DNA of 64,000 nucleotides, taken from NCBI GenBank assembly GCA_022563855.1, contig JADFMN010000013.1:20947-84946 (forward strand). The letters run 5' to 3'. A program made the position numbers and the translations under genes. The notes beneath the pieces are model-generated. The model saw only the letters and a list, made by a program, of their open reading frames with translations, ran no database searches and was not told the origin of the DNA. Every line of letters starts with the position of its first letter. The first letter of the stretch is position 1. Positions 7,564 to 15,651 of this stretch are shown piece after piece. Source of the DNA: Armatimonadota bacterium. GTDB lineage: Bacteria > Armatimonadota > Fimbriimonadia > Fimbriimonadales > Fimbriimonadaceae.

Positions 7564-9512
7564 CTCAGGTGCTCCAAGTAGTAGAACGCCCTTCGCATCG
7601 TCGCTTCATACCAGCGTCCGTCAGGCGAGACGAGCGGGAACCACCACGCCGAAGGGCGGTGCCCGGCGTTGCGCAACCCGTCTGTCGCAATGACCGCTTC
7701 TCGGATCAGCTTGAGTCGCATCAGCTCCGCCTCGAAAGCGATCGCCTTGCGGCGGTCGCCGCTTCTGAGCACCTCCGGACTGTTGACCAGCGCATCCTGC
7801 TCCGCCTTGAGATCACGCCAATCTTTCTTGGCCCGCTCGATCTCCTTGGCCACGCGCGAGACCTCGTGTGTCAATCGCTCTCTCTCGTCAAATTCCGCCT
7901 GAGTCGGGCTCCTTTCAAAAATATTCGCGCGCCAGTGAGCGCCCTTTTCGACTTCGGCTATCGACCGCTGCTCCCTCAACCTCTTGGTGCGCTGCACTAA
8001 TTCGCTCCTTCGGTCCTTGATCTCGCCAACCTCGGCGTTCAGTGACAGCATCGACGCGTTGATCGAGTCGTACTCCGCGCTCAAAGAGCTCCACTGGCCC
8101 GCGAGGTGAGAGTCCAAGAACTGGAACAGCTCCAGCGGTCGCCTCAACTCCGCGAGCTTCGCCAGCAGGGAGGTCTGCTCATCGGCCACGCCTCGCCACC
8201 GCTTCGCGAAACTCTCTGCGCTCAGCTCGTCAACTCCGAACGGCCCGCGAAGCGGAGGGGGCAGTCGGAACCACGACTTGCACTCGATCAGCGCGTCCCA
8301 AGGCTCATACCGGACTCGTAGAATCGGCTTCAGCGACAGGTCCAGACCGGCCGCGGAGAGCTTCTGGTGCAGCAGCCGACTGTACTTGACGTAATTGCTC
8401 GCGCCCTCGTGAAACACGAAGACGAACTCTGCCGCGAGCATGCCGATCAGGGTGACGGCTTTGCCGACGACTACCACGTCCTCGCCGAACTTGCGTTCGA
8501 GAACTCGTGCGAGATCAGAGACGTTCTTCAGCGGCTTCTTGAACGAGAACCCGATCGGCTCCGTGGTCATGACGACTCCTCCCCGTTTCCCCAGCTTGAG
8601 CGTCCCCCGCCCTCGGCCTGGGATGTAGACGTCGAACGGCAGAGCGCCTGCGCCAAATCGGCTCAACGGGTAGATCTCTGTGCCCTCGATCGTCTCGTCG
8701 TACGCCTTGCACGCCGCATCCCTGGTATTCGGATCGATGAACAGGTTCAGTATCCGAAAACGGGGCAGGTCGCAAGTACCGGAGTTGAGGCGCAGGAGCA
8801 CGGTCGTCTTCGTCACCTCAAGATCGACTTCGCTCTTGGATACTTCGCCGTACAAGATCGGGGCGAGCTTCGCGTAGTAATCGGCCAGGTTCAGGTTCTG
8901 ACGGTCGTCTGCCGCGTCACAGGCGATCCCCTTCAACCCCTCGCCGACGGCGACCGCACGGGCTCGCTCGTCGCCTGCGATACACTCCAAGCTCTCGTCG
9001 ATCGCCCACTCCAGCGTGTCGTACAGCGGGTCGAACAGCCTGCTCAAAGCCGTGTCAGCCGTGGTCCTGCTGCTCGGCTCGTAAGAGACAACGCCGCGCC
9101 AGCCCCAAGCTTCCGTGATGCCTTCCAGGTATCCCGGCCGTGCGTGGGCGATGCGGGCAACCTTGCCTCCCGCCGCTGCCAGGCGGTCTCTTCCGATGAC
9201 GGTCTCTGAGCCGAACAGTGCGGAGAACTCACCTGCGGCGCTCCATATCGCCTTCGTCGTCGTGTCGTTGTGCGGCAGGGCGTGGTACCCGGTCTTGATC
9301 GAGCGGTGCGAGTACTTGGCGAAGTAGTCGGTGTCGTGAATCCCGCACACGAACTTGCGCCTGAACCCGAGCCTGTGTCCGGCTTGGATGACGCCGATTT
9401 TCAGCGGCTCGTCCCAAAAGACGGTCTGCCCGAGCGCCAAGAACGGTGCGCCCGGCGCTAGGTTCTCCAACTCGTTCAGAGCGGCAGTCTGCGACCGACA
9501 AAACTCTTCCAT
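7560..9512 (-). CDS. Large protein of unknown function with coiled-coil C-terminus
   Basis: A 650-residue protein with no recognised family. The N-terminal half is globular with mixed beta-strands (IGVIQAGHRLGFRRKFVCGIHDTDYFAKY, DVYIPGRGRGTLKL). Residues about 470-590 are highly charged with heptad-like spacing (LSLNAEVGEIKDRRSELVQ, LTHEVSRVAKEIERAKKD), a likely coiled coil. It has no signal peptide or membrane segment, so it should be cytoplasmic. It is the first gene of an operon with dapF (4-nt overlap). The coupling may only reflect shared expression. Confidence 0.6.
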   Translation of the reverse strand: MEEFCRSQTAALNELENLAPGAPFLALGQTVFWDEPLKIGVIQAGHRLGFRRKFVCGIHDTDYFAKYSHRSIKTGYHALPHNDTTTKAIWSAAGEFSALFGSETVIGRDRLAAAGGKVARIAHARPGYLEGITEAWGWRGVVSYEPSSRTTADTALSRLFDPLYDTLEWAIDESLECIAGDERARAVAVGEGLKGIACDAADDRQNLNLADYYAKLAPILYGEVSKSEVDLEVTKTTVLLRLNSGTCDLPRFRILNLFIDPNTRDAACKAYDETIEGTEIYPLSRFGAGALPFDVYIPGRGRGTLKLGKRGGVVMTTEPIGFSFKKPLKNVSDLARVLERKFGEDVVVVGKAVTLIGMLAAEFVFVFHEGASNYVKYSRLLHQKLSAAGLDLSLKPILRVRYEPWDALIECKSWFRLPPPLRGPFGVDELSAESFAKRWRGVADEQTSLLAKLAELRRPLELFQFLDSHLAGQWSSLSAEYDSINASMLSLNAEVGEIKDRRSELVQRTKRLREQRSIAEVEKGAHWRANIFERSPTQAEFDERERLTHEVSRVAKEIERAKKDWRDLKAEQDALVNSPEVLRSGDRRKAIAFEAELMRLKLIREAVIATDGLRNAGHRPSAWWFPLVSPDGRWYEATMRRAFYYLEHLR

Positions 9513-9683
9513 ATCAACGAACCGTTAGATTGTACGGCAGTTCCGATCCGCCGTGCGGGCCTGTCAGGGCCGGGAAGTTCGGCTCTCCAACTACGTAAGG
9601 CCGCAGATCGGCACCGCGTTCCACCTAGGATCTAACGTGCGTTCCTACCTGTAAACCCTGCAAATCTACTGGGATTCGCCGAT

Positions 9684-10010
9684 ATGTCCTATGGAAGCAG
9701 CCGAACCAGGCAGCCTCCGAGATCAACCGGTATGCAGGAATCCGCATCCAGCGCGCGTTCAGAATCGCCTGTCAGCATCAGCATGGCAAGCCAAATTACT
9801 GGCGTCGAGGTCCACACCCTGCGGTACTGGGAAAAGGAGTTCCCCGGGTACCTAAGGCCGAAGCGGACCACCGGAGGCCAGCGACGGTACTCGCCCGAGG
9901 ACATTCGGACCGTATTCACGCTGAAGCGGCTCCTACGCGACGAGATGTTCAGCATCGCCGGCGCCAAGCGCCACCTCGTCAAGATCCACGAAGTCAGCCG
10001 AGCCGCCTAG
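9684..10010 (+). CDS. MerR-family DNA-binding regulator (DNA-binding domain only)
   Basis: A 108-residue protein. After about 30 Ser-rich residues comes a winged helix-turn-helix of the MerR type: SISMASQITGVEVHTLRYWEKEFPG, then the wing GGQRRYSPEDIRTVFTLKRLL. The C-terminus is a short helix, with no effector-binding domain and no Cys. It resembles the compact MerR proteins that sit near recombination or cell-cycle genes in many genomes. Its target is unknown. It stands alone, upstream of the tandem repeat array. Confidence 0.85.
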   Translation: MSYGSSRTRQPPRSTGMQESASSARSESPVSISMASQITGVEVHTLRYWEKEFPGYLRPKRTTGGQRRYSPEDIRTVFTLKRLLRDEMFSIAGAKRHLVKIHEVSRAA

Positions 10011-10035
10011 CTTCTGCTTCACTCTCTCAATTGTG

Positions 10036-10057
10036 GTGCGGCTCTCCAGAGCCGTAC
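10036..10057. repeat. Hairpin repeat, second copy of the GTGCGG family
   Basis: Arms GTGCGGCTCT (10036-10045) and AGAGCCGTAC (10048-10057) around CC. It is the partner of the hairpin at 6438-6459. One base pair is swapped (G-C to C-G), so pairing is kept while sequence changes. The sequence TTGTGGTGCGG around the left arm is also shared. Confidence 0.65.
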
Positions 10058-10075
10058 GCAACCAGCCCGATAACC

Positions 10076-10255
10076 GTCATCCTGAGCGAAACGTAGGCGC
10101 GCGGAGCCAGCCCCAGACCCGTCATCCTGAGCGAAACGTAGGCGCGCGGAGCCAGCCCCAGACCCGTCATCCTGAGCGAAACGTAGGCGCGCAGAGCCAG
10201 CCCCAGACCCGTCATCCTGAGCGAAACGTAGGCGCGCGGAGCCAGCCCCAGACCC
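10076..10255 (+). repeat. 45-bp tandem repeat array, four full units
   Basis: Units begin with GTCATCCTGAGC at 10076, 10121, 10166 and 10211, exactly 45 bp apart, and a fifth diverged copy begins at 10256. The unit at 10166 differs by one base (GCAGAGCC for GCGGAGCC). Each unit has a GTCATCCTGAGCGAAACG head and a GAGCCAGCCCCAGACCC tail. There are no variable spacers, so it is not CRISPR. The reading frames through it are low-complexity shadows. Confidence 0.95.
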
Positions 10256-10293
10256 GTCATCCTGAGCGGATCGAAGGAGCGCGGGTCTGGGGC
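10245..10293. repeat. Core repeat with 12-bp arms, left flank of the GIY-YIG gene
   Basis: Arms GCCCCAGACCCG (10245-10256) and CGGGTCTGGGGC (10282-10293) are perfect reverse complements. Between them is a 25-nt core starting TCATCCTGAGCGG and ending GAAGGAGCG. The same core occurs inverted at 10633-10657 with different arms. It ends 29 nt before the GIY-YIG start codon. Confidence 0.85.
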
Positions 10294-10322
10294 GGTCGCA
10301 TCGAGGTAGAGTTCTCGCCAAT

Positions 10323-10622
10323 GTGAAGTACCCCGCCGTCTACATGCTCGAATGTCGAACAGGAAAGTTCTACATCGGAGTCACGTCCGATCTCGAATAC
10401 AGGCTGTCGGAACACGAGCACGGAGTAGTCGAGGGTTTCTCGAAGTGGAACGGACCGTACCAACTGGTCTGGTCCACGAGCTTCCCAGACATGGATCAGG
10501 CGATTCAGTTCGAGAAGAGAATCAAGGGTTGGCGGCGAGAAAAGAAGATCGCCTTGATCGAGGGGCGAATCGAGGACCTGCCGGGGCTGGCGCTTCCTTA
10601 TAATGAGCGAGAAGTTCAGTAA
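10323..10622 (+). CDS. Single-domain GIY-YIG nuclease
   Basis: A 99-residue member of the small GIY-YIG family (UPF0213/YhbQ type). VYMLECRTGKFYIGVTSDLEYRLSEH contains the two strands (degenerate GIY as VYM, then YIG), with catalytic Arg 27 in the LEYRLSEHEHG segment. The metal-binding Glu lies in QFEKRIKGWRREKK. The start is GTG at 10323; an ATG two bases earlier is in another frame and is followed at once by TGA. The gene sits between two inverted copies of a 25-nt repeat core. It may act on these repeats, which is an inference only. Confidence 0.9.
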   Translation: MKYPAVYMLECRTGKFYIGVTSDLEYRLSEHEHGVVEGFSKWNGPYQLVWSTSFPDMDQAIQFEKRIKGWRREKKIALIEGRIEDLPGLALPYNEREVQ

Positions 10623-10625
10623 CCC

Positions 10626-10664
10626 CCCACCGCGCTCCTTCGATCCGCTCAGGATGACGGTGGG
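10626..10664. repeat. Core repeat with CCCACCG arms, right flank of the GIY-YIG gene
   Basis: Arms CCCACCG (10626-10632) and CGGTGGG (10658-10664) enclose 25 nt whose reverse complement is identical to the core at 10257-10281. It begins 4 nt after the GIY-YIG stop. The arms differ in sequence from those of the left copy but are again self-complementary. Confidence 0.85.
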
Positions 10665-10683
10665 CGGTACAAAGCTTCTTTAG

Positions 10684-11565
10684 CTAGCTCTGGCTCGGAA
10701 GGGCCGGTTCTTCCGGCTCCTCGATCGGAACTGACGCCTTAATTTTCTCCAGCTTCTGCTCGAAGATCGCAAGGCTCCGCCCTTTCAGACCACTTTCGCC
10801 GCCGTCCAGCATCTTTGCCAAAGCTACACACTCCTTGCGACTGAACCGAGCGCCGTGAAGCGAGTGCTCCTCGAACGCCTCATAAGCAAGCGGTGAGACG
10901 GCCCGCGCACACCTAGCCATCGCCTCAGCAAAGACCCGGATCTCGTACTGCGCATGGCTGTCCATCCGCAGGCGCAGAAAGTGGAACAGGTTGTGGAGGT
11001 CGATCTGCCAATACCACTCCGTGTAGAGCGAAAGCGGAAGGTTCGTTCGCGCCAACTCCCGTGCCAGGCCCTCGTTGATCATCCCCTCGTAGTGCTCGTA
11101 GATCACAGCCTGGTCGTCCACCAGCTCTTTGAGCATCTTCTCAACCACCGGGTCAGCGAGCGTCTCGTCGCTGCGCGCCTGTTTGTTGTCGCTGCTCTGG
11201 CAACGCATCTGGTCTTTGGCAGGCACGTAGAACTCGTCCTTCATGATCGAGTACCGCCCGCTGATCTCGTTGAGCCGCGCGGTCCTGTGCCGCACCCACT
11301 GGCGCGCGACGAAGATCGGCATCTTCGTATGGAACGTCAAGATCACCTGCTCGAACGGGCTGGTGTGCTCGTTGCGCAAAAGGTAGTGGATCAGCCCGCG
11401 ATCTTGCCGCACGGTCTTCGTGCCTGCACCGTAGCTCACCCTCGCAGCCTGAACGATGCGATCGTCCCCTCCCAGGTAGTCCACCAGCCGCACGAACCCC
11501 TTGTCGAGGACTTTGATCTCCTGGTCGATCAGGGCATCGGCTTCGGGGACGACAGTTCGGGCCAT
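10684..11565 (-). CDS. thyX: Flavin-dependent thymidylate synthase
   Basis: Makes dTMP from dUMP with FAD, NADPH and methylene-tetrahydrofolate. The 293-residue protein contains the ThyX motif RHRTARLNEIS (residues 92-102; RHR-x7-S), ending RYS, which binds dUMP and FAD. The C-terminal half has WYWQIDLHNLFHFLRLR, typical of the family. The ATG at 11565 is chosen; 67 further in-frame residues upstream are unrelated. A CAAAAT sequence 6 nt before the ATG may be its -10 box. No thyA is visible. Confidence 0.96.
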   Translation of the reverse strand: MARTVVPEADALIDQEIKVLDKGFVRLVDYLGGDDRIVQAARVSYGAGTKTVRQDRGLIHYLLRNEHTSPFEQVILTFHTKMPIFVARQWVRHRTARLNEISGRYSIMKDEFYVPAKDQMRCQSSDNKQARSDETLADPVVEKMLKELVDDQAVIYEHYEGMINEGLARELARTNLPLSLYTEWYWQIDLHNLFHFLRLRMDSHAQYEIRVFAEAMARCARAVSPLAYEAFEEHSLHGARFSRKECVALAKMLDGGESGLKGRSLAIFEQKLEKIKASVPIEEPEEPALPSQS

Positions 11566-11637
11566 TGATCGATTTTGGCACGGCGTGCTGCAACGCGGCC
11601 GGCCCGTTTCCCGCAATGTTCTTAACAGGGCGGCGCC

Positions 11638-11928
11638 GTGAAGAGACAGACAAAACAGGTCGCGTGGATCTTTGTGCTTTTCGTGCTCCCTATCGGCGGG
11701 CTCATCGGTATCCAAGCGTTCGGACAGTTCGCAAGGATGGAGCACGGCGCGCTGGAGGCATGCCACGCCTATCTTGAAGACAGAACGGGCGAGAAGATCG
11801 ACCTAGAACGCTTGGAGACTTCGGCGATCGAGGTCGTGTTCCCCAAGCCGTTCGACAAACGGTTCAGATCGACCTGCACCTATGGCGAGGTATCCGTCGC
11901 AATGGAGGCCAGACCGTTTGAGGATTGA
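11638..11928 (+). CDS. Small membrane-anchored protein of unknown function
   Basis: A 96-residue protein starting with GTG. Residues about 8-27 (VAWIFVLFVLPIGGLIGIQAF) form one membrane helix; the rest, with two Cys and mixed charge, would be outside the membrane. It is followed 39 nt later by a second single-span protein on the same strand, which may share its transcript. No family recognised. Confidence 0.5.
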   Translation: MKRQTKQVAWIFVLFVLPIGGLIGIQAFGQFARMEHGALEACHAYLEDRTGEKIDLERLETSAIEVVFPKPFDKRFRSTCTYGEVSVAMEARPFED

Positions 11929-11967
11929 ACCATCATCAGTACCATCGGGCTAGACTAGACGCAACCG

Positions 11968-12441
11968 ATGAACAAAGGCACGATGATCGCCATCGGCGTA
12001 CTGGTCGTTCTCGCCGGCTTCTGCTTCCTGTGGATGTTTCAGATGTTCAAAGGGTTCGAGGTCGCCATGGACGAGTCCAGGTCGAACGCAAAGACGTTCG
12101 GCGAGGAGACCGTGGCGCTGTTAACGCTGAACTGGGATTTCGAAGACATCAAGCTGCGGTCTGCTCAGAGCCTCGTGGACAGCGACCAAGATGGAACGCT
12201 GTCGGCTCAGCTTCGGGCATATGGAGAGAAACTCGGACAGCTGAAGTCGAGCATCGGGCAGGTCACAGACCTTGCGGTCGACAACAACGGAGAATCGCAG
12301 GTCTTGCGCGCGACGTTCGTAGCCGAGGTCGATTTCGAGAACGGCTCAGCCACGGTCAAACTCGAACTTGCAAGACTGCCGAGGAACTCCTGGCAACTTG
12401 TGGGAATCGAAGTGCTGCCCGACGAGGGGACGGTCAACTAG
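11968..12441 (+). CDS. Membrane-anchored protein, possibly NTF2/DUF4019-like
   Basis: A 157-residue protein with an N-terminal anchor (MIAIGVLVVLAGFCFLWMF). The outer domain has one helix followed by antiparallel strands: VLRATFVAEVDFENGSATVKLELARLPRNSWQLVGIEV. This resembles the NTF2-like fold seen in DUF4019/DUF4878 proteins; that is fold inference only. Its 3' end overlaps the convergent amidotransferase gene by 8 nt. Function unknown. Confidence 0.55.
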   Translation: MNKGTMIAIGVLVVLAGFCFLWMFQMFKGFEVAMDESRSNAKTFGEETVALLTLNWDFEDIKLRSAQSLVDSDQDGTLSAQLRAYGEKLGQLKSSIGQVTDLAVDNNGESQVLRATFVAEVDFENGSATVKLELARLPRNSWQLVGIEVLPDEGTVN

Positions 12442-13039
12442 CGACCTGCTGGCCGCACAGGTCCACGAAGTTCTGCACGATCGTCATGCCCTGCTCGGTC
12501 ATGATGGACTCTGGGTGGAACTGGACGCCGTAGATCGGGAGGCCCGTGTGCCGCAACCCCATGATCTCGCCGTCGTCCTCGGCTGTCGCAGAGACCTCGA
12601 ATCCGTCCGGAACCGTGTCGCCGGTCAAGATCAGCGAGTGGTACCGAATCGCCCGAAACGGATTCGGCATGCCAGCGAACACACCTTTCCCGTCGTGCCG
12701 CACCATCGAGGACTTGCCGTGCATGATGTTCTTCGCTCGCGCCACCGTGCCGCCCGCGACGTAGCCGAACGTCTGATGCCCCAAGCACACTCCGAACAGC
12801 GGCACGCCCTTCAGTGCACCGTTCGGTTCGAGGACTTCGCGCGAGATGTCGATGCACACGCCAGCCTTGTCCGGCGTGCACGGACCCGGCGAGAGCAGAA
12901 TCCCCACAGGATTCCTCTTAATGATCTCATCCAGGTCGATCTCATCGTTCCGCTCGACCTCGACCTCCGCGCCGCACTGACCAAGGTACTGCACGAGGTT
13001 GTACGTGAACGAGTCGTAGTTGTCGATGACGAGAATCAC
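12434..13039 (-). CDS. Anthranilate/aminodeoxychorismate synthase glutamine amidotransferase
   Basis: Class I glutaminase subunit (TrpG/PabA type), 201 residues, feeding ammonia to chorismate-using synthases. It starts ILVIDNYDSFTYNLVQYLG; the nucleophile is Cys 85 in FGVCLGHQ, with His 175 and Glu 177 in QFHPES. LSPGPCTPDKAG is the oxyanion-strand region. GTG at 13039 is chosen because it begins exactly at the family N-terminus; TAAACT (13047-13052) is 7 nt upstream, a leaderless layout. No trpE or pabB is adjacent, so TrpG and PabA cannot be told apart. Confidence 0.93.
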   Translation of the reverse strand: MILVIDNYDSFTYNLVQYLGQCGAEVEVERNDEIDLDEIIKRNPVGILLSPGPCTPDKAGVCIDISREVLEPNGALKGVPLFGVCLGHQTFGYVAGGTVARAKNIMHGKSSMVRHDGKGVFAGMPNPFRAIRYHSLILTGDTVPDGFEVSATAEDDGEIMGLRHTGLPIYGVQFHPESIMTEQGMTIVQNFVDLCGQQVAS

Positions 13040-13066
13040 GCGTGCTAGTTTATCCCGGCCTCGCGT

Positions 13067-13097
13067 GATAGGTCCTATACGTCGTATAGGTCTTATC
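13067..13097. repeat. 9-bp periodic repeat (ATARGTC family), copy 1
   Basis: Units ATAGGTCCT, ATACGTCGT, ATAGGTCTT then AT, in a 9-bp period and partly palindromic. It lies in the divergent region between the amidotransferase and ankyrin-like genes. Similar stretches occur at 15590-15618 and 41181-41218. Confidence 0.8.
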
Positions 13098-13182
13098 CGA
13101 AACTGCGTCCTGGCAGGATCGCCGTACCCGTTCACAACGAATCTGTCGGGAATTGTCCGCCAATCATGATAGTATTGTAAAC

Positions 13183-13668
13183 ATGACCTTCAAACAGATT
13201 AGCCGTCGCGACGTGCTGGCCGTCGGCCTTGCCGCTCCGTTTGTACTCAGCTCGGCCGTTGCACAGCAGCGAGAGAGGCCGCCCGCGATCGCGGGCGAAG
13301 CCGTACAAGAGTTCGTGATAGCCGGTCACAGGGACCTGGACAAGGTCAAGGAGATGCTCGCCGAGACCCCCGGGTTGCTCAACGCCACGTGGGACTGGGG
13401 CGCAGGCGACTTCGAAACAGCACTCGGCGGAGCCGGCCACATGGGCCGACGCGACATCGCCGAGTACCTGATCGGAGAGGGCGCAAGGGCCGACGTGTTC
13501 GTCCACGCGATGCTCGGCGACCTAGCCGTGGTGAAGGCGATGCTAACGCGATTCCCCAACCTCAAAGACGCCAAAGGCCCCCACGGAATCCCGCTGAAGC
13601 GCCACGCCGAGAAAGGCGAAGAGCGAGCAAAGGCCGTGCTGGAGTATTTGGAGTCGCTGGACGACTAG
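13183..13668 (+). CDS. Ankyrin-repeat-like protein with Tat signal
   Basis: A 161-residue protein. The N-terminus SRRDVLAVGLAAPFVLSSAVA is a twin-arginine signal. The mature part shows helix pairs with ankyrin spacing: FVIAGHRDLDKVKEMLAETPGLLN, GHMGRRDIAEYLIGEGARADV and AMLGDLAVVKAMLTRFPN. It is probably a periplasmic protein-binding module. ATG at 13183 is chosen, with TAGTAT (13170-13175) 7 nt upstream; an earlier TTG would put residues before the signal. It overlaps the typA stop on the other strand by 4 nt. Confidence 0.75.
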   Translation: MTFKQISRRDVLAVGLAAPFVLSSAVAQQRERPPAIAGEAVQEFVIAGHRDLDKVKEMLAETPGLLNATWDWGAGDFETALGGAGHMGRRDIAEYLIGEGARADVFVHAMLGDLAVVKAMLTRFPNLKDAKGPHGIPLKRHAEKGEERAKAVLEYLESLDD

Positions 13669-15488
13669 ACCACGACGCCGCGTCGCTCGGCGACCCGCCG
13701 CTCGCTTTCGTCAAGCAGCTTCTTCCGGAATCGCAGCATCTTCGGCGTAGCCTCGAGCAGCTCGTCGTCGCGAAGCCAGCTCAGCGCCTGTTCTAGCGAG
13801 AAATCCTTGTGCGCGTCGAGCGCGACCGTCGACTCCTGCGTCGAGGAGCGCATATTGTTGGCCGCCTTCTGCCGCGTGACGTTGACGATCATGTCGTCGT
13901 CGCGGCTGTTCTGCCCGATGATCATCCCGGCGTAGACCTCGGTGCCGACCGGATAGAAGAACCTGCCCCGCTCCATCACGTACTCATACGCGTAGCGCGT
14001 GATCTTGCCCATATCCTTGCTGATGAGCGAGCCGTTGACGCGCGAAACGATCTCGCCGCGGAACACCTCGTAACCCTCGAACATCGACGCCATCAGCCCG
14101 TCGCCGCGCGTCAGCGTCAGGAACGCGTTGCGAAAGCCGATGACCCCGCGCGTCGGGATGCTCGCCACGACTTTCGTGCGGCTGCCGCCGAGCGTCACCA
14201 TGTCCTCGATCTCGGCTTTTCTCCGGCTCAGCTCCTCCATGACTCCGCCGAGTGATTCGTCGGGCACCTCCAGCGTGAGCTGCTCGATCGGTTCGAGCTT
14301 CCTGCCCGAATCGTTCTCCTTGTAGATCACCTGAGGCCGCGCGATCGCCATCTCGAAACCCTCGCGGCGCATCGTCTCGATGAGCACGCCCAGCTGCATC
14401 TCGCCGCGAGCCGCGACCTTGACAGTGTCCACCGGCGCAGTGCGGTCGATCTTCAGGCTGACGCTCACCTTCTCCTCTCTCTCAATCCGCTCGCGGATCT
14501 TGTGGATCGTGAGGTACTTGCCCCCGTCCTTGCCCGCAAGCGGCGAATTGTTAGCGTAGAAGCTCATCGTGAGCGTGCTCGGCTCGACCTCGATCCGCGG
14601 AAGCGGCTCGATGAACGATGCGTCGCAGATGCTGTCGCTGATCAGCACGTCGTCGAGCCCGCTCATCATCACGATCTCGCCAGCTTCGGCGGTTTCGACC
14701 TCCACCATCTCAAGCCCCTCGTAGACCCAGAGCTTGGTGACGCCGAACGCCACCTCCTTACCTTCGCGGTGCTGGACGAGCCTGTCGCCTATGTGCAGTC
14801 GCCCACGGAGCAGTTTGCCGCCGAACATCCGCCCGAGGTAGTCGCTGTAGTCGAGGTTGTTGACCTGGAGCTGGACCGGCCCGTCTTCCTGTACCGTCGG
14901 CGGGGGAATCTCGTCAACCATTGTGTCAAGGAGCACCTGCAGATCGGTCTCCTCACCATCTGGTTTGTTCCTCGCAAATCCGCCAGTGCCGCTGACGTAG
15001 ATCACCCGAAACTCCAGGTCGTCCTCCTCTGCGCCGAGGTCGATGAACAGGTCGATGGTCTTGTCGTACGCTTCGAGCGGGCGCGCCCCGTCGCGGTCGA
15101 TCTTGTTGATGCATACGACGACCTTGTGGCCGTAGTCCAGCGCCTTCTTGAGTACAAACCGGGTCTGCGGCATCGGCCCCTCGCACGCATCGACGATCAG
15201 CAGCACGCCATCGACCATGCTCAGCACCCGCTCGACCTCGCCGCCGAAGTCCGCGTGGCCGGGGGTATCGACGATGTTGATCTTCGTGCCCTTGTAGGTG
15301 CAGCTGGCGACCTTGCTCAGGATCGTGATCCCCCGCTCGCGCTCGAGTTCGTTCGAGTCCATCACGCGGTCTTGCACGGCCTCGTTCTCGCGGAACAGTC
15401 CCGCCTGACGAAAGATCGCATCGACCAAGGTCGTCTTCCCGTGGTCGACGTGCGCGATGATCCCGATATTTCGAACGTCCAGAGGCAT
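13665..15488 (-). CDS. typA: Translational GTPase TypA/BipA
   Basis: Ribosome-binding GTPase related to EF-G, involved in stress growth and ribosome assembly. The 607-residue protein has G1 AHVDHGKTT (residues 12-20), GITILSK in the switch region, DTPGHADF, and NKIDR. The domain II, III and V sequences ([22 protein letters not shown], the BipA C-terminal fold) are typical. Length matches the family. It is monocistronic, divergent from the phytanoyl-CoA dioxygenase gene. Confidence 0.96.
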   Translation of the reverse strand: MPLDVRNIGIIAHVDHGKTTLVDAIFRQAGLFRENEAVQDRVMDSNELERERGITILSKVASCTYKGTKINIVDTPGHADFGGEVERVLSMVDGVLLIVDACEGPMPQTRFVLKKALDYGHKVVVCINKIDRDGARPLEAYDKTIDLFIDLGAEEDDLEFRVIYVSGTGGFARNKPDGEETDLQVLLDTMVDEIPPPTVQEDGPVQLQVNNLDYSDYLGRMFGGKLLRGRLHIGDRLVQHREGKEVAFGVTKLWVYEGLEMVEVETAEAGEIVMMSGLDDVLISDSICDASFIEPLPRIEVEPSTLTMSFYANNSPLAGKDGGKYLTIHKIRERIEREEKVSVSLKIDRTAPVDTVKVAARGEMQLGVLIETMRREGFEMAIARPQVIYKENDSGRKLEPIEQLTLEVPDESLGGVMEELSRRKAEIEDMVTLGGSRTKVVASIPTRGVIGFRNAFLTLTRGDGLMASMFEGYEVFRGEIVSRVNGSLISKDMGKITRYAYEYVMERGRFFYPVGTEVYAGMIIGQNSRDDDMIVNVTRQKAANNMRSSTQESTVALDAHKDFSLEQALSWLRDDELLEATPKMLRFRKKLLDESERRVAERRGVVV

Positions 15489-15589
15489 TTGGGGGCCGAG
15501 AGAATGTACCTCTGAAGGTGGTTTTGCTGTTGGGAGCGCTCCCCCGCTTTCGACAAGTTCTGCAGGCGCAGGCTACGCCTTCCCCCCAA

Positions 15590-15618
15590 ATAAGTCGTAT
15601 ATGACTCATACGACTTAT
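15590..15618. repeat. 9-bp periodic repeat, copy 2, as an 11-bp inverted repeat
   Basis: ATAAGTCGTAT (15590-15600) and ATACGACTTAT (15608-15618) are perfect reverse complements around a 7-nt spacer. Read in 9-bp steps it is ATAAGTCGT, ATATGACTC, ATACGACTT. The spacer contains the first possible ATG of the next gene, at 15601. Confidence 0.8.
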
Positions 15619-15638
15619 CCTGATGCGCCGCGCTCCCC

Positions 15639-15644
15639 TATAAT
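15639..15644 (+). promoter_or_regulatory. Consensus -10 box before the dioxygenase gene
   Basis: TATAAT ending 7 nt before a GTG (15652) in frame with the dioxygenase. The spacing matches the leaderless pattern of other genes here and argues for GTG over the ATG at 15601. Confidence 0.5.
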
Positions 15645-15651
15645 CACTGCA

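Noticed and set aside
9513..9683. tRNA or structured RNA between the 650-residue gene and the MerR gene
   Set aside because: CGTTAGAT (9523-9530) and ATCTAACG (9630-9637) pair, but there is no cloverleaf, T-loop or CCA end; probably chance.
10076..10293. Possible CRISPR array
   Set aside because: Units are contiguous with a 45-bp period and no unique spacers; no cas genes nearby.
10019..10321. Open frames on both strands through the tandem array, coding RFAQDDGSG-type repeats
   Set aside because: They only mirror the 45-bp DNA repeat in frame (45 is a multiple of 3); no start signals and no independent protein character.
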